Assembly (NCBI GenBank): GCA_040143965.1
Contig: JASJQH010007112.1
Span: 1 to 20,041 of the forward strand
Direction of reading: 5' to 3'
Source: Basidiobolus ranarum
Taxonomy: Eukaryota; Basidiobolomycota; Basidiobolomycetes; Basidiobolales
Length of the DNA stretch: 20,041 bases
Under the pieces are notes generated by a model, which worked only from the letters and a program-made list of their open reading frames with translations, did no database searches and was not told the origin of the DNA. Within the stretch, counting starts at the first letter, position 1. Every line of letters starts with the position of its first letter. A program made the position numbers and the translations under genes. Below, in pieces: positions 1-11,576 of the stretch.

Positions 1-800
1 GGCAATGAGGTTACTTGGCCAAATCACTTGGAGATGTTGGTAGTAAGTAACTGGAGCAGCCGGAATATCATCATTGTCATTGTCGTCATTGTTTCTCTTG
101 TCGTCAAGGAATAACCTATCAGAACTAGATCAATCATCACTAGATCGAAATACGCGCAACTATTGTTCTTAGCGAATATTCTGCATAATATTAATTCTGA
201 TCAACCTTATTATAGACAGTATGATTGGCAAGAAGATGCAATGTATCCGTCTAATAGTAATATCGTTGAAATCACGAACTCTGAAGGAAGCAAGCGTGAA
301 ACATTAGTAAGTGATTTCAAAACTATTGACGAACGAAAGATATAAAAGGAGAATTTACGCATTCCAAAAAGATATATGTATTGTAACAATGTTGAATAAT
401 GCATGCTACAACTTCATTAATGAAGTGTTACAAAATCCAGTCTTCTTACATGATTAAGTTCTTGTCTAACACGAATTTGATGAAAATCCAGGCTTTGTGA
501 CACTGTTATGCCACTGGATGAGATTACTAAACTTACTATAGTAAATGTGGGTAAATCCCTCGTTAATTTTCCATAGTACTGGTTAGTATAACATCTACTT
601 CACAATAATCATTAAGTACTTTGGGTAAAGTACTCGACAACAACCTTGGCCCCTAGAAACCTGGTCTGTCTTAAAAAGTCGATTGTTTGTAATACCACAC
701 TCTCGTTCTGTATTAGCCGTGATTCACAATAAGCTAAATGCCTGGGAGTTCTCAATTATGGTAATAGGGCACTTGACTGCCTAGTCCTAGCCCTGATCCC

Positions 801-816
801 AACCCAACCCTAACCC
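801..816 (+). repeat. Telomere-like tract, aacccaaccctaaccc
   Basis: Nearly three CCCTAA-type units lie in intergenic DNA, in a longer C-rich context (about 791-816). The common fungal telomere unit is TTAGGG. The tract is too short for an interstitial telomere and may instead be a binding site for TTAGGG-binding factors (Tbf1/TRF-type). Similar short tracts occur at 3896-3907 and 13971-13985. Confidence 0.4.
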
Positions 817-972
817 GTATTTATTTTTGGATCCTCATGGTAGATTCAATTTCGCAGTCACACATAACCTATCCTTACTCTCTCCTCAGTCCTCTCGCTC
901 ATTCTTTTCCCCAAACAATACTGTTAGGCAATACAGCATCCGATACAGCACGTGCCTAATATAGAAATCCCA

Positions 973-1014
973 TCTCATATCTCGTATCTCATATCTCATA
1001 TCCCGTATCCTATA
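973..1014 (+). repeat. Heptamer tandem repeat, six units
   Basis: Six consecutive 7-bp units are visible: tctcata, tctcgta, tctcata, tctcata, tcccgta, tcctata. This is a short degenerate minisatellite in noncoding DNA, with no sign of coding. Confidence 0.8.
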
Positions 1015-1768
1015 GCCGAGAGTTGGGTTAGAATAACATCAAATAAGCTAGTCAGACTCTACTGCCCAAGTGAGGATAATGAAGCCAAATCACCTCTGCA
1101 TCATCTGACTCGTGAATAAAGTAATTCACCGTAGCCTCCTCCATTAAGGCTGATTGGTATGCTCCTTTTGGCCACGACACGTAGAACCCAAGCCATGTTT
1201 GTTATGTATTAATGATTATGTTACACCGTTAAATCCCCATTGGAAATCAACCATTCAACTGGGAATAGGATCATTAAGGAGGAAATGGGATCATTTAAAA
1301 TATCAAAACTAATGAGAATTCATCGTTTATTATCCAATTGATAAGAAAGCAATGGCCAATGGTGGAGGCGGGGAAGCAAGTGAGGTAACATGATATCAGG
1401 TTATGTACAAATGGTCAAGGTCAAGCCTATCTACTCATTTGGTTCCCAGATTTACAAGGGGTACCTAAGGAGAAAAACCATGAAACGTCAGAATAGCATC
1501 GAAAGTCACCAGTGACAGGAAAAAAAGGGAGTATAGAAAGAGAAGGTACATAGATATCAAATCATAACAAATACGTATACATTGACGCAGTAGGGAATCG
1601 GCATATCTAATGTTTGAACAGTAGATGCCGCTAAAGCGTACATTTTGGATGGGAAAATGTGGTATGTCAACAAAAAAATCGAAAATAATTATAAAATATA
1701 TAGAACTATGAGCATCGGTTGGATCCAAAGGTTGCATTACCATTGGTCGCGGATGTCCACAGGAATAT

Positions 1769-2930
<1,162 letters not shown>

Positions 2931-3443
2931 GTTTAAAAAGGCTTAATTCTGATCGAGGTAGGGGTGTATTACCGGAAAATCTTTACTGAATCTCTAACCA
3001 AGATTGATAGGAGATTGCGATGTAGTGGTTTCAAGTTATCAAGCGATATAATCAAATATCCTTAGGGTGATCTTAGGGCCAGAAGAGTGTAGAGATGCGA
3101 TAAATACTTTGTCAACTCGACTTGCGAGAAAATGATTTTCGAGGACCAGTGGATGAGGCGTCAATTTATAAGTTCACCTTTGAATAGTCCTCTCGCGAAA
3201 CTCGAAGTAATAAGTGACTCAATAGGATATTTCTTTATAATTCAAAGTAATATCGGGCCAATAAAATTGCCCACGAAAGCCAAAAGCGTAAGCTTTCAAT
3301 GTTGCACCAGCAGGCTCCGTTAATGTGATCTGTATAACATTTGGATGGCCGAAAAATAACTGGTTTGGACTTATTTTCAAGTTCAGCGTCGAGGTTTAAG
3401 ATTTATCAAATTTGATAGTCGGTGGTTGGTGACTGGCAGTTGG

Positions 3444-3528
3444 TATACGTAAAAGGTATTTGATAGTTGATGGTTCATGGCTTATGGCTCATGGCTCATG
3501 GTTGGTAAGTAGAAGATATACGTAAAAG
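3444..3528 (+). repeat. Direct 12-bp repeats bracketing a TCATGGC heptamer array
   Basis: The 12-mer tatacgtaaaag occurs exactly at 3444-3455 and again at 3517-3528, an offset of 73 bp. Between them, at 3475-3502, lie four near-identical 7-bp units: tcatggc, ttatggc, tcatggc, tcatggt. The block lies about 515-600 bp upstream of the forkhead A start codon. Function unknown. Confidence 0.75.
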
Positions 3529-3895
3529 CCCTAATTGAACGAGTCAGTCCATATTAAGATCTTTGAAACAAGGGGTGCGCCATTCATGATTGGTGCTGCT
3601 TACCACGGGACACTCGAAACTTAGATACCCCCAAATATACTTCGCAAATACACTCCCCAAATCCTTGATATTCGCAACGATGTTTGCTATGTAGACCGAT
3701 GTTAACCTAGAAAGGTGGATGGGATATGTGGATGGGATGTCGAAGAAACAGCGTGACAGGTCTAAACTGGTTTACGCGTCCCAGAGTTAATACAATTATT
3801 AATATTGAAATTGCCAATGTATTCGTGGTAACATTCAAATTCTATATTTGTACCCTAAACCTGCTTTAAAGTATTGGTGAGTAAGATATAATGCT

Positions 3896-3907
3896 GGGTT
3901 AGGGTTA
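3896..3907 (+). repeat. Telomere-like tract, gggttagggtta
   Basis: Two TTAGGG-type units in intergenic DNA upstream of forkhead gene A. Too short to be a true telomeric remnant. It could be a site for a TTAGGG-binding protein. Confidence 0.4.
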
Positions 3908-4472
3908 AGCTCTGATGAGTCTCTACAACGTAACCTTTTGAACGTCACCTTTTGGACCAAACAGTATCAGAGAAGATTGCTAAAAGATAAACGGTTAGCT
4001 CAATGTTACACGGCAGAGAAACGAATACAATATCGTAGCACATAATTTTGGCCAAAGAATGAAATGCGTAGATCAAATTAGAAAGATATTCCTACTCCAC
4101 TCCATCAATGTCAGTGAGTGCTGAATGTCAAAGATGTTGTACGCGCAAAATGAAAGATATCCTAATCACCGGCAATAAATGACAGCCTGATCAGATATAG
4201 AATTTTGATAGAGCCATTGTTTGCATAGAGAGCCTATCATAAGCAGTTATTCCTTGGCAATGATTTTATTGGAGAGAAGGAGCCTATTGAGTTATCTTCA
4301 CTCTAAAAGGCGTAGTTAGCAACCAAGCTTTTTAAGGATAATTGAACCTATGAGTAAACCACGTGGGTCCAGCTTAAAAGGTAGACAAGCTCGGTCTGAG
4401 AAAGGTCATTGAGGCTCGGCTAGTCCACCATAGCAATACCATCGACGCTGCCTTCACTAATTCTGTCAAGGG

Positions 4473-4869
4473 TTACCTCAATTCTATGGTTGAATATACA
4501 TCCATATTGGGCAGACATGGACCAACCATTTTCAAGGTGTCGGGATAAGGTGTCGTGATATTGAGAGACTTGCTAACCAACACTTGCAAATCTGTGATCT
4601 GTGATCCAGACAGTAGTTTCAGGCGGGGTTGATCCACCTCCATATAAAGACACTCGAATAGCCGATCGAATGATGTAATAGTAGCCATCTGAACGGGATT
4701 GAGATTGAAGTTAAACCTCAATCTCAACCTCACCCTCTTCCTCTTCCTCAGAAACCTATTTAACAAATGCGGTGTTGGAGTCACTGGATTCCTGTTTCAG
4801 TGTCAACTTTAATACAAGATTAGATCGTACGTGTACCCGAGCTGTTCCAAAAACAACAAGAGACGCCAT
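4473..4869 (-). CDS. Possible two-exon small protein (about 106 aa), unrecognised
   Basis: An ATG at 4867-4869 opens a 35-codon stretch beginning MASLVVFGTARV, down to 4765. A possible 76-nt intron (4689-4764; starts GTTAAA, has a TTTAAC branch-like site, ends CCCGTTCAG) would join it to 4473-4688, a 71-codon stretch beginning MATITSFDRLFECLYMEV. The intron size fits the other genes here, but the donor is poor. A second minus frame is also open over about 4424-4583; it ends near GIAMVD at 4424 and would need a different acceptor (TTGGTTAG before about 4583). The two readings compete and I recognise no domain in either. Base composition looks more gene-like than the flanks. The putative intron contains a hexamer array (4714-4749). 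This may be a real small gene, a decayed one, or chance. Confidence 0.25.
4714..4749 (+). repeat. Hexamer tandem repeat, six units
   Basis: Six consecutive 6-bp pyrimidine-rich units: aacctc, aatctc, aacctc, accctc, ttcctc, ttcctc. The array lies inside the proposed intron of the doubtful small gene. Read on the minus strand it would give Glu- or Arg-rich peptides, so open frames across it are weak evidence of coding. Confidence 0.75.
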
Positions 4870-5516
4870 TGTCCTACAAACCCTTGGTATCCATCCAATC
4901 AGAGTTGTTTCTAGTCATACTCTTTCCAAATGAAGACTGGTGATTTCAGCGAGGTTTCGTTGGCTGTGCTCTCATTTAGTGCATGATGACCTTTTTAAGG
5001 CCTCATTAATGCTTATTTTTATAAGAGATTAGCTTCGATTTCTTCGTTAAACACTCGGGGAAATGCTGACTTGTATCTCCTGCTCCCAGTTTATTTTTAC
5101 CAGATATCATTGCAGCCCTTTGTTACTCACGTTCTGCCATCTTATAAATATCCTTTTATTTATAGAACAGTAAATATTTTTGCTTCAGGTGCAGAGAAAT
5201 GTACACAAAATATGCTCCGTTAATTAAGAACATCTTAATGATCTTCGTTTATTGACTTACATTAGGATCGCTAGCGTTTAACAGTGTAACGTAGCCATAC
5301 TATGAGAATGGATTAAGGAGTATTAGCTTTTGCCTGAAAATATCCGAGGTTCTCTGGAGCTAGGTCGATAATTCAATCTAGCTTGACCAGGGTCTCTTTA
5401 GGTATCCGACGAAGTAGGTAGATTAGGCCACAAGATGGGGTGGATGACTTTATACAGGATATCAAGGATTGAAAAGATGGGGAAGATATTGGAAGCATTA
5501 TATGTGGGTGTGGTGT
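4870..5516. other. Intergenic, 3' flank of the CLASP-type gene
   Basis: No gene seen. The right part presumably carries the 3' UTR of the TOG gene that ends at 5517. Minus-strand acceptor-like sites (for example one ending TATTTTCAG near 5337) exist, but the reading after each stops quickly. Confidence 0.5.
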
Positions 5517-6730
5517 TTAAACTCGGAATGGCTTACGGTCTGGAAGACCCTCTGGAACAGGGTAAATTCTAAGAGTCATTGGAAAGATGTCAATGTTGGC
5601 ACCACTAGTTTCCCAAGATTTCAAACCAAATTCTGGGGCTAGTGAGTTCTGAGACAAGCGATGATGATGAGCGCGGGTTGACTTCATATAAGGAAGGTCG
5701 TCGCAGGGGATGGTAAGTTTAGAAGTACGTGATGAAAGCGAGGACGTGCTCAATGGTGAGTCTTTAGAAAGGTATTTCGATGTACTTTTTGTTAGATCTA
5801 AAGGTATCATTCGATTCTGCGGGGTGGTAGATCTTAGGGGAGTTGGAGAAAGCTCAATAACATGCTCCGAGTCACAATCCGACTCTTCGCTTAGACTAGG
5901 GAGGGAAGGGGATTCAATTTTCAAGTTGTTCTTACTCTCTTCACTCAAGGCATCTTTCAAAATCTCGGCTCGCTCCTTGAACTGCTTACGATATGCATCA
6001 TATACCCTTCTGGTTATTTCACGAACATCCTGGCTTGAATCGGCACATCCCACACGCAATACACTCTCTAGCGATTCCAAATAGGGCTCCATATCGATTT
6101 GAAGACATTGAACATACTCGACCAAAATCTCCATAATGTTGCACTTGGCAAACTCATTTCCTTCCGCAAATCCTTCAACTACAGCTGGAAAGAAGGTTAA
6201 CAGCTTTTTGTGTTGCACCAATGTCACTATACACTCTCTAGCACGTAGCTGAAATATTCGAGCATCACGTTGAATTAACTTCAGGATTTCTGGGACAAAC
6301 TGCTCTTCAAGTACTAAAAAATCATCAGAACTTAGGTTTATTCCCAAGGTTTTGACGAAATCTAGTATAGTCGCAACTAAAATACTCTTCTGTGACGTTA
6401 ACTAAGTAAAATTTTGGTTAGTGAGAGATCAGATTGATGATTATTTGTGTTAGCCTACTAATGCAGCGATATCGTTGGAAAATACTTGGATCAAGTTAGA
6501 GAAGTTCTCAGGAATTATGTCGCTCTTAGTAAAATCGTCCAGCTCTCTGATAGTTTCATTGAGTAGAGACCAAGTATCTTCGTTTTCGGGAGTGCTTTTA
6601 AGGATATTGGCAGCCTCGTCGAGAACTTTGGCAAAGTCAACAGACTAGAATCAAGTAAGTACGTGACCAACAGAAGATAGTGTGTAAGAATTAAAATAAG
6701 TCATACCTTGTTTGGCGTAGTACCTGGCAT
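5517..6730 (-). CDS. Short CLASP_N/TOG-domain protein (3 exons, 364 aa)
   Basis: Exons are 6707-6730, 6459-6644 and 5517-6401. The introns (6645-6706, 62 nt, donor GTATGA; 6402-6458, 57 nt, donor GTAGGC, branch CACTAAC) are both phase 0. The first exon encodes only MPGTTPNK. Residues about 10-220 are helical HEAT-like repeats matching the CLASP N-terminal TOG family: LDFVKTLGINLS, then FVPEILKLIQRDARIFQLRA, then VREITRRVYDAYRKQFKERA near 200-215, the typical CLASP ending. Residues about 220-364 are Ser/Thr/Pro-rich and probably disordered. CLASPs (Cls1/Peg1, Stu1) bind tubulin and microtubule ends and promote rescue and stability. They are usually over 1000 residues with several TOGs, whereas this one has a single TOG plus tail. 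A GTAAGC sequence (minus strand, 5531-5536) just before the stop leaves open a spliced extension, but I found no convincing acceptor within 80 nt. By inference it is a stand-alone microtubule-binding accessory protein. Confidence 0.85.
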
Positions 6731-7569
6731 TTTATGATTTGAGTTTAGGCAGGGATAGTGGTTAGGGCTCTTAGTTATATAGAGAAGGGGAAGAGAAGGG
6801 GGAGAGTAGAGAAGTCTTTTGCTTGTTCTGTAGTTTGGGACTAACTCAGTAGTTTTATACAAACTAATCAAAATGAACGAATTGTGAGTATAATTATTAT
6901 TTCATTAAGTAGCAATGTCAGTGAATCAATAATGAGCTTAAAACCAATGAAGATATGCAAATCTGTTGTAAATCTGGTAGTGATCCCTGCACATATTGAG
7001 TTGAACAAATGCTATTGTTTTCCACGGTTTACCCAAAAGAAGTTACCCTGCATCTGTCTACAGTGTCAATCACAAGTATCAACCACAAGTATTAGCCCCT
7101 GTGTGTTCTGTATGATTTCACAGGTTGATTGGCTTGGTCTAGAATGTGGTTCAGTGCTCTGGTATAGAATGCCTTTCATGTTTATGATCGTGTTCAAATG
7201 AAATTGTGACATCTGTGAAACTATGCCAAGTACTCCAGCAATTAATGTCTTGAAAGCAATACTAAAAGATTCAAACTTATATGAGACTTGGCTTAACAAG
7301 TACCCATTGCTCTTTGAGATCGACATTTACATAGTTGCTTCGACTTGGCTTTGACTTAGATTTAACAATCCAATAAGTAATGTTTCTAAAAATACATAGT
7401 CGAGTAAGTCCAAATACCGTTTCATGCTAACTACCTATTTATTATTGAAAGATAATTTCCGCGAGAAAGTATTGGTACTCCCATGTTTATACAACAAAAG
7501 AAGCAATAAATGCGTTGTGAAGAGAATATATGACTATTATGAGGAAATTTCAATTGTGCTATCTACCGC
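6731..7569. other. Intergenic between uS13m and the CLASP-type gene
   Basis: No supported gene. The left part is the promoter of the TOG gene. A plus-strand ATG at 6873 is followed after 11 nt by a GTGAGT donor-like site, but every acceptor I tried gives only a 9- to 22-residue peptide. Overlapping open frames at 6884-7201 (plus, no ATG) and 7066-7326 (minus, ATG) have no family features. The right end is the probable 3' UTR of the uS13m gene. Confidence 0.5.
6775..6781 (-). promoter_or_regulatory. TATATAA box of the CLASP-type gene
   Basis: TATATAA on the minus strand, about 45 bp upstream of the start codon at 6730. A pyrimidine-rich tract lies just upstream of it (complement of about 6781-6819). 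Assigned by motif and position only. Confidence 0.4.
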
Positions 7570-8090
7570 TTAGAACCATTTCTTAGTGAAAAATGCTTCG
7601 AAGGGGGTTTTTTGTTCAATGGCTGAAGAGTAATCAGGCATGCTAGAAAATAGGGTAATCGTTTTAATGCACAGCTGTAGAAGAGTAAACGTGAGAGCTA
7701 TTGAAGTCTTTACCTGGAAAAACCACGGGATGCTTGTTTCAAGAAACGTCCGTTGAGCTTTCTAGCGGTCTTGGAGTTGGTTCTGGTGCGTTGACCATGA
7801 ACAGGCAAGCCCAAAGCATGTCTCTTACCAACATAGGAATTAATCTGACGAAGGTGCAAAACGTTGTTCTTGATCTGTCTTCTCAAATCACTTTCAATGG
7901 TCATATCAGTCAACAGACCACTGAGCTGATTAATTTGAGTGTCGGAAAGTTCGCTAAGTTTGCATTCTTTGTGAATACTCAATCTATTGCAAAGTTTCTC
8001 GGCGGTAGAGTGACCAATTCCATAAAAATAAGTCAAGGCGATACGAACGACCTTCTTGTCAGGTAAATTTACACCGAGGAGATGAAGCAT
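7570..8090 (-). CDS. SWS2: Mitochondrial small-subunit ribosomal protein uS13m (Sws2-type; 149 aa in two-exon model)
   Basis: The reading from 8090 matches bacterial/mitochondrial uS13 throughout. It starts MLHLLGVNLPDKKVVRIAL, has the helix-two-turn-helix YFYGIGHSTAEKLC at about 20-33, and ends with the basic rRNA-binding tail RHALGLPVHGQRTRTNSKTA at about 92-111. It sits in the head of the mitochondrial small subunit, contacting rRNA and the subunit interface. The plain frame stops at 7710 (126 aa), but that stop lies inside a donor, CCAG|GTAAAG. Removing a 71-nt intron (7643-7713, ending TTTTCTAG) joins exon 7714-8090 to 7570-7642 in frame. This adds a tail starting SMPDYSSAIEQ and ending FFTKKWF, for 149 aa. 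Yeast Sws2 is 143 aa (from memory) with a similar C-terminal extension, so I prefer the spliced form. There is no obvious cleavable presequence, as in other uS13m proteins. Confidence 0.88.
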
Positions 8091-8334
8091 TGTTATCTTT
8101 ACGACTATCGGTGAACTTTGCCAACTTAATAGTAGAAATTTTCTGTCAGAAAATATGCACCTCGATTTGTACTCGAAATTATCAGTCCTTCAAGATCAAT
8201 TTTTTATTAGCAAATGAGCATATTGTCATAGCCATTGGCTAGGAAAGATTGATTCTAAAATAGCAATTGAATGGTGCATTGTAATTTGGTTTATTTTAAA
8301 AGTTTGAATAAATAATTCGCTCTAACACAGAGAT

Positions 8335-9594
<1,260 letters not shown>

Positions 9595-10685
9595 ATCTAT
9601 AGAAATAAGAGTGATATAGAACACCTAAACACTAGCTCAAAGAAACAACGAGTTCTTAAGGCTTATAATTTGAAAATCACACACATCTATAATCCTCAAA
9701 AACCAATATCTGCCATGTTTTTTTATTATTTGATCATATTCATTTCCAAAGGGGATTGGCTAATAGCCATCATGTAATGATTGTTATTTATTCGGAATAG
9801 CTGTAAATTCGAGAAAGATCAAGATAAAAACTGACTGAATTAGCCGAGCTCGTTCCTAACTACATATGAAAAAATCCTGTGGATTCTGCGCCTTTCTCAT
9901 ACTGCAATTCTTATTACTGGTTACTTTGCGCTAAGACGTATACGCTTTTAGTTTGTGATTTCACCTTCCTTTGATAGACAACACAAACCTTCACGATAGT
10001 AATGGAGTGTTTGAAATGGTTTATACCGTTATTTCTTCTTCCACAGCCTAGTACATCCCCTTTCTTTATATATCTATTTTTATTCTCCTACTTATTACAC
10101 AGTAAACCATGCGTTTATTGTACAATCTTGCTATTTGCATTATTGGGATCTACTTGCTATTGGGGAACAGATCACTGCTGGGTTGACACTAATTACATGG
10201 ACCTTTTCTCGCCTCGAAACATCTCACTTTTAACACCATTACCGCTTAATACTGAGGACCAAACGATATCGAATTGAACCTACGAATTTTTCTACCTTTT
10301 CTTGAGTGACTTTTTATTTGGTCTTGAAATCGAGGACTTATCTGTTGTAACTTACGTACGAAAAACGAAACACCTTGATTTGGTTCAAAAATTCCCCTTC
10401 CTTCCCCTCTACTATGTATCATTCTCAAGTTTTTCAAAACCCAAGCATGCTTCCTTGACTAAACATTCAATCACTCTAGTTTAGTCAGTTTGACTACATT
10501 AATTTTCTTTTAAGCGAATATATATTTGTTTAACTTCTTGTGTATAGGTTCAACCTTTGTTATGCCTCATATCTACCATTTGCCGCCCTCTTCTCTTGTT
10601 CCTTGGAATACATATATACTTGTGATTAATTAATAATTTATTGAAAGTGATTTTCTCGTTGACCATAAGATTTCCAATAAAGTAA
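9595..10685. other. Intergenic between the EF-hand gene and URA6
   Basis: No supported gene. The left part should hold the URA6 5' UTR and promoter. A plus ORF with an ATG at 10002-10277 (91 codons) is hydrophobic because the strand is T-rich; it shows no family signature and no splice support. A minus frame at 10246-10437 is likewise unremarkable. The region right of about 10500 is AT-rich, including a taattaataattta tract near 10626. Confidence 0.5.
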
Positions 10686-11241
10686 TTAAGATTTGGAGAT
10701 TTTACGATATTTCATAGGAATATTAACCAGATAATTCTCTGCCATCACCTTTTGTCTTGATCCATTATTACCACCGAAAAATCCCTTCCTAGAATTACTA
10801 CCTACGTTACGTTGCTTGTGTGAAGAGGCAGTTTCAGGTCCAGAGAATTTTTGATTCACAGCACGGTAGTCTCCTCTTGGATTTTCTGCCCATTCGCTTT
10901 GAGTTATCATACCATCTTGATCGGTATCCACTTTTCCAAATATCTCGTCGTACCATTCTTTACGCAACTCTCCGTTGGGAAAATCCCCCGGAAAGAAGTG
11001 CTCCAGTTCACCAATATCTAGACCACCATCTCGGTTCAGATCATGTAACTTGAAGAAGATCGTATCGTCTGAGTCGTCTAAACCGTGAATCACTTTCATG
11101 TGTCTAAAGACAAGAAGAGTTGAGAAGAAAATTTATTTCACGAGATATATGTTGGTTAACTTACTCTCTTTCGTAGGGAGAAAGTTCTCCTTGGACTTGA
11201 GAAAGGAGGGACAATGTACCTATTATCCAAAGTAACTTCAT
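10686..11241 (-). CDS. Secretory-pathway EF-hand protein, Ssp120-like (2 exons, 164 aa)
   Basis: Exons are 11165-11241 and 10686-11103. The 61-nt intron (11104-11164) has donor GTAAGT and acceptor TTTAG, and splits a Glu codon. The start at 11241 gives a clear signal peptide MKLLWIIGTLSLLSQVQG (1-18), so the product should enter the ER. Two canonical EF-hand loops follow: DLNRDGGLDIGE (about 47-58) and DTDQDGMITQSE (about 85-96), with all calcium-ligating positions filled. The segment HMKVIHGLDDSDDTIFFKLH just before the first loop resembles Ssp120 and the nucleobindin-type EF-hand region. The C-terminal 60 residues are basic and rich in Gly, Asn and Ser, with no KDEL/HDEL-type ER-retrieval signal (it ends KISKS). 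Yeast Ssp120 is longer (234 aa, from memory). In yeast it works with the cargo receptors Emp46/47; that role here is inferred. Confidence 0.82.
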
Positions 11242-11576
11242 AATGCAAAAAGAGATTTCTATCTAGATGGTGTCTTCTTAAATCCTACTTAAGTCATCTC
11301 TTGCCCTCTCCTTTTCTCTCCTGAATTCGATGACGTTGAGGTATGGTTTCCCCCTGAAGTCATCAAACTTTAGCTAAGCCTCATAAGATAAACTGGTTGT
11401 ATTGGTCAAGTGATGATTAGGGTTTTAGTTTTGGTTTTGATGGAATTGATTGATTTGATCAAGTGATTATTAGGATTTTAATGTTCTCAAAATCATCTGG
11501 TATTAAATGGGTTATATATGGTAAAATTGATCATAAGGATAATGTACACATTCGATTAAAAATACTCCAAAAATCA
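11242..11576. other. Promoter of EF-hand gene and 3' flank of MFS gene
   Basis: No gene here. The left half is upstream DNA of the EF-hand gene. The right half is the 3' flank of the transporter gene and contains an imperfect direct repeat (11406-11427 and 11459-11480). Confidence 0.6.
11406..11480 (+). repeat. Imperfect 22-bp direct repeat
   Basis: The unit tcaagtgatgattagggttt (first 20 of 22 bases, 11406-11427) recurs at 11459-11480 with two differences, an offset of 53 bp. It contains a TTAGGG (second copy TTAGGA) core. It lies between two genes and its function is unknown. Confidence 0.7.

Larger units (their letters stand above)
1..1768. other. Gene-poor left flank, downstream of forkhead gene A
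   Basis: I see no convincing gene in this stretch. Frame 1 is open from base 1 to a stop near 114 and encodes a short hydrophobic tail. A GTAAGT donor-like site lies near 43, and an acceptor-like TTCTTAG ends near 171. Two different frames then stay open over roughly 170-345, one of them polar and ending at 345. This could be the last exon of a plus-strand gene entering from the left, but the frames cannot be told apart without the upstream sequence. The remainder holds a heptamer array (973-1014), a TAACCC-like tract (801-816), and the presumed 3' UTR of forkhead gene A just right of about 1465. An open minus frame at 1465-1743 lies in that 3' flank and has no family signature. Confidence 0.5.
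2931..4472. other. Long upstream region of forkhead gene A, no gene seen
   Basis: No coding sequence is recognisable. One open plus frame (3132-3323, 63 codons) lacks family features. The stretch holds a TATAAAT-type motif on the minus strand near 3164-3170, about 235 bp upstream of the gene A start. It also holds two copies of tatacgtaaaag (3444-3455 and 3517-3528) flanking a heptamer array, and a gggttagggtta tract at 3896-3907. It is probably regulatory DNA for gene A, by position only. Confidence 0.5.

Noticed and set aside
163-345. 60-codon plus frame at the left edge
   Set aside because: It has no ATG at its start, and another frame is open over the same bases. It might be a terminal exon but cannot be assigned without sequence to the left.
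5397-5536. Alternative splicing at the 3' end of the CLASP-type gene using GTAAGC
   Set aside because: The nearest usable acceptor gives an intron of about 140 nt, longer than the others here, and adds only a few residues before a stop.
6873-7201. Possible plus-strand small gene divergent from the CLASP-type gene (ATG at 6873, GTGAGT at 6884)
   Set aside because: Acceptors at about 7063 and 7123 give only 22- and 9-residue products, and the overlapping minus frame is equally open.
10002-10277. 91-codon hydrophobic plus ORF
   Set aside because: Its hydrophobicity follows from T-rich DNA. There is no recognised family, no splice or repeat support, and it lies in the URA6 promoter region.
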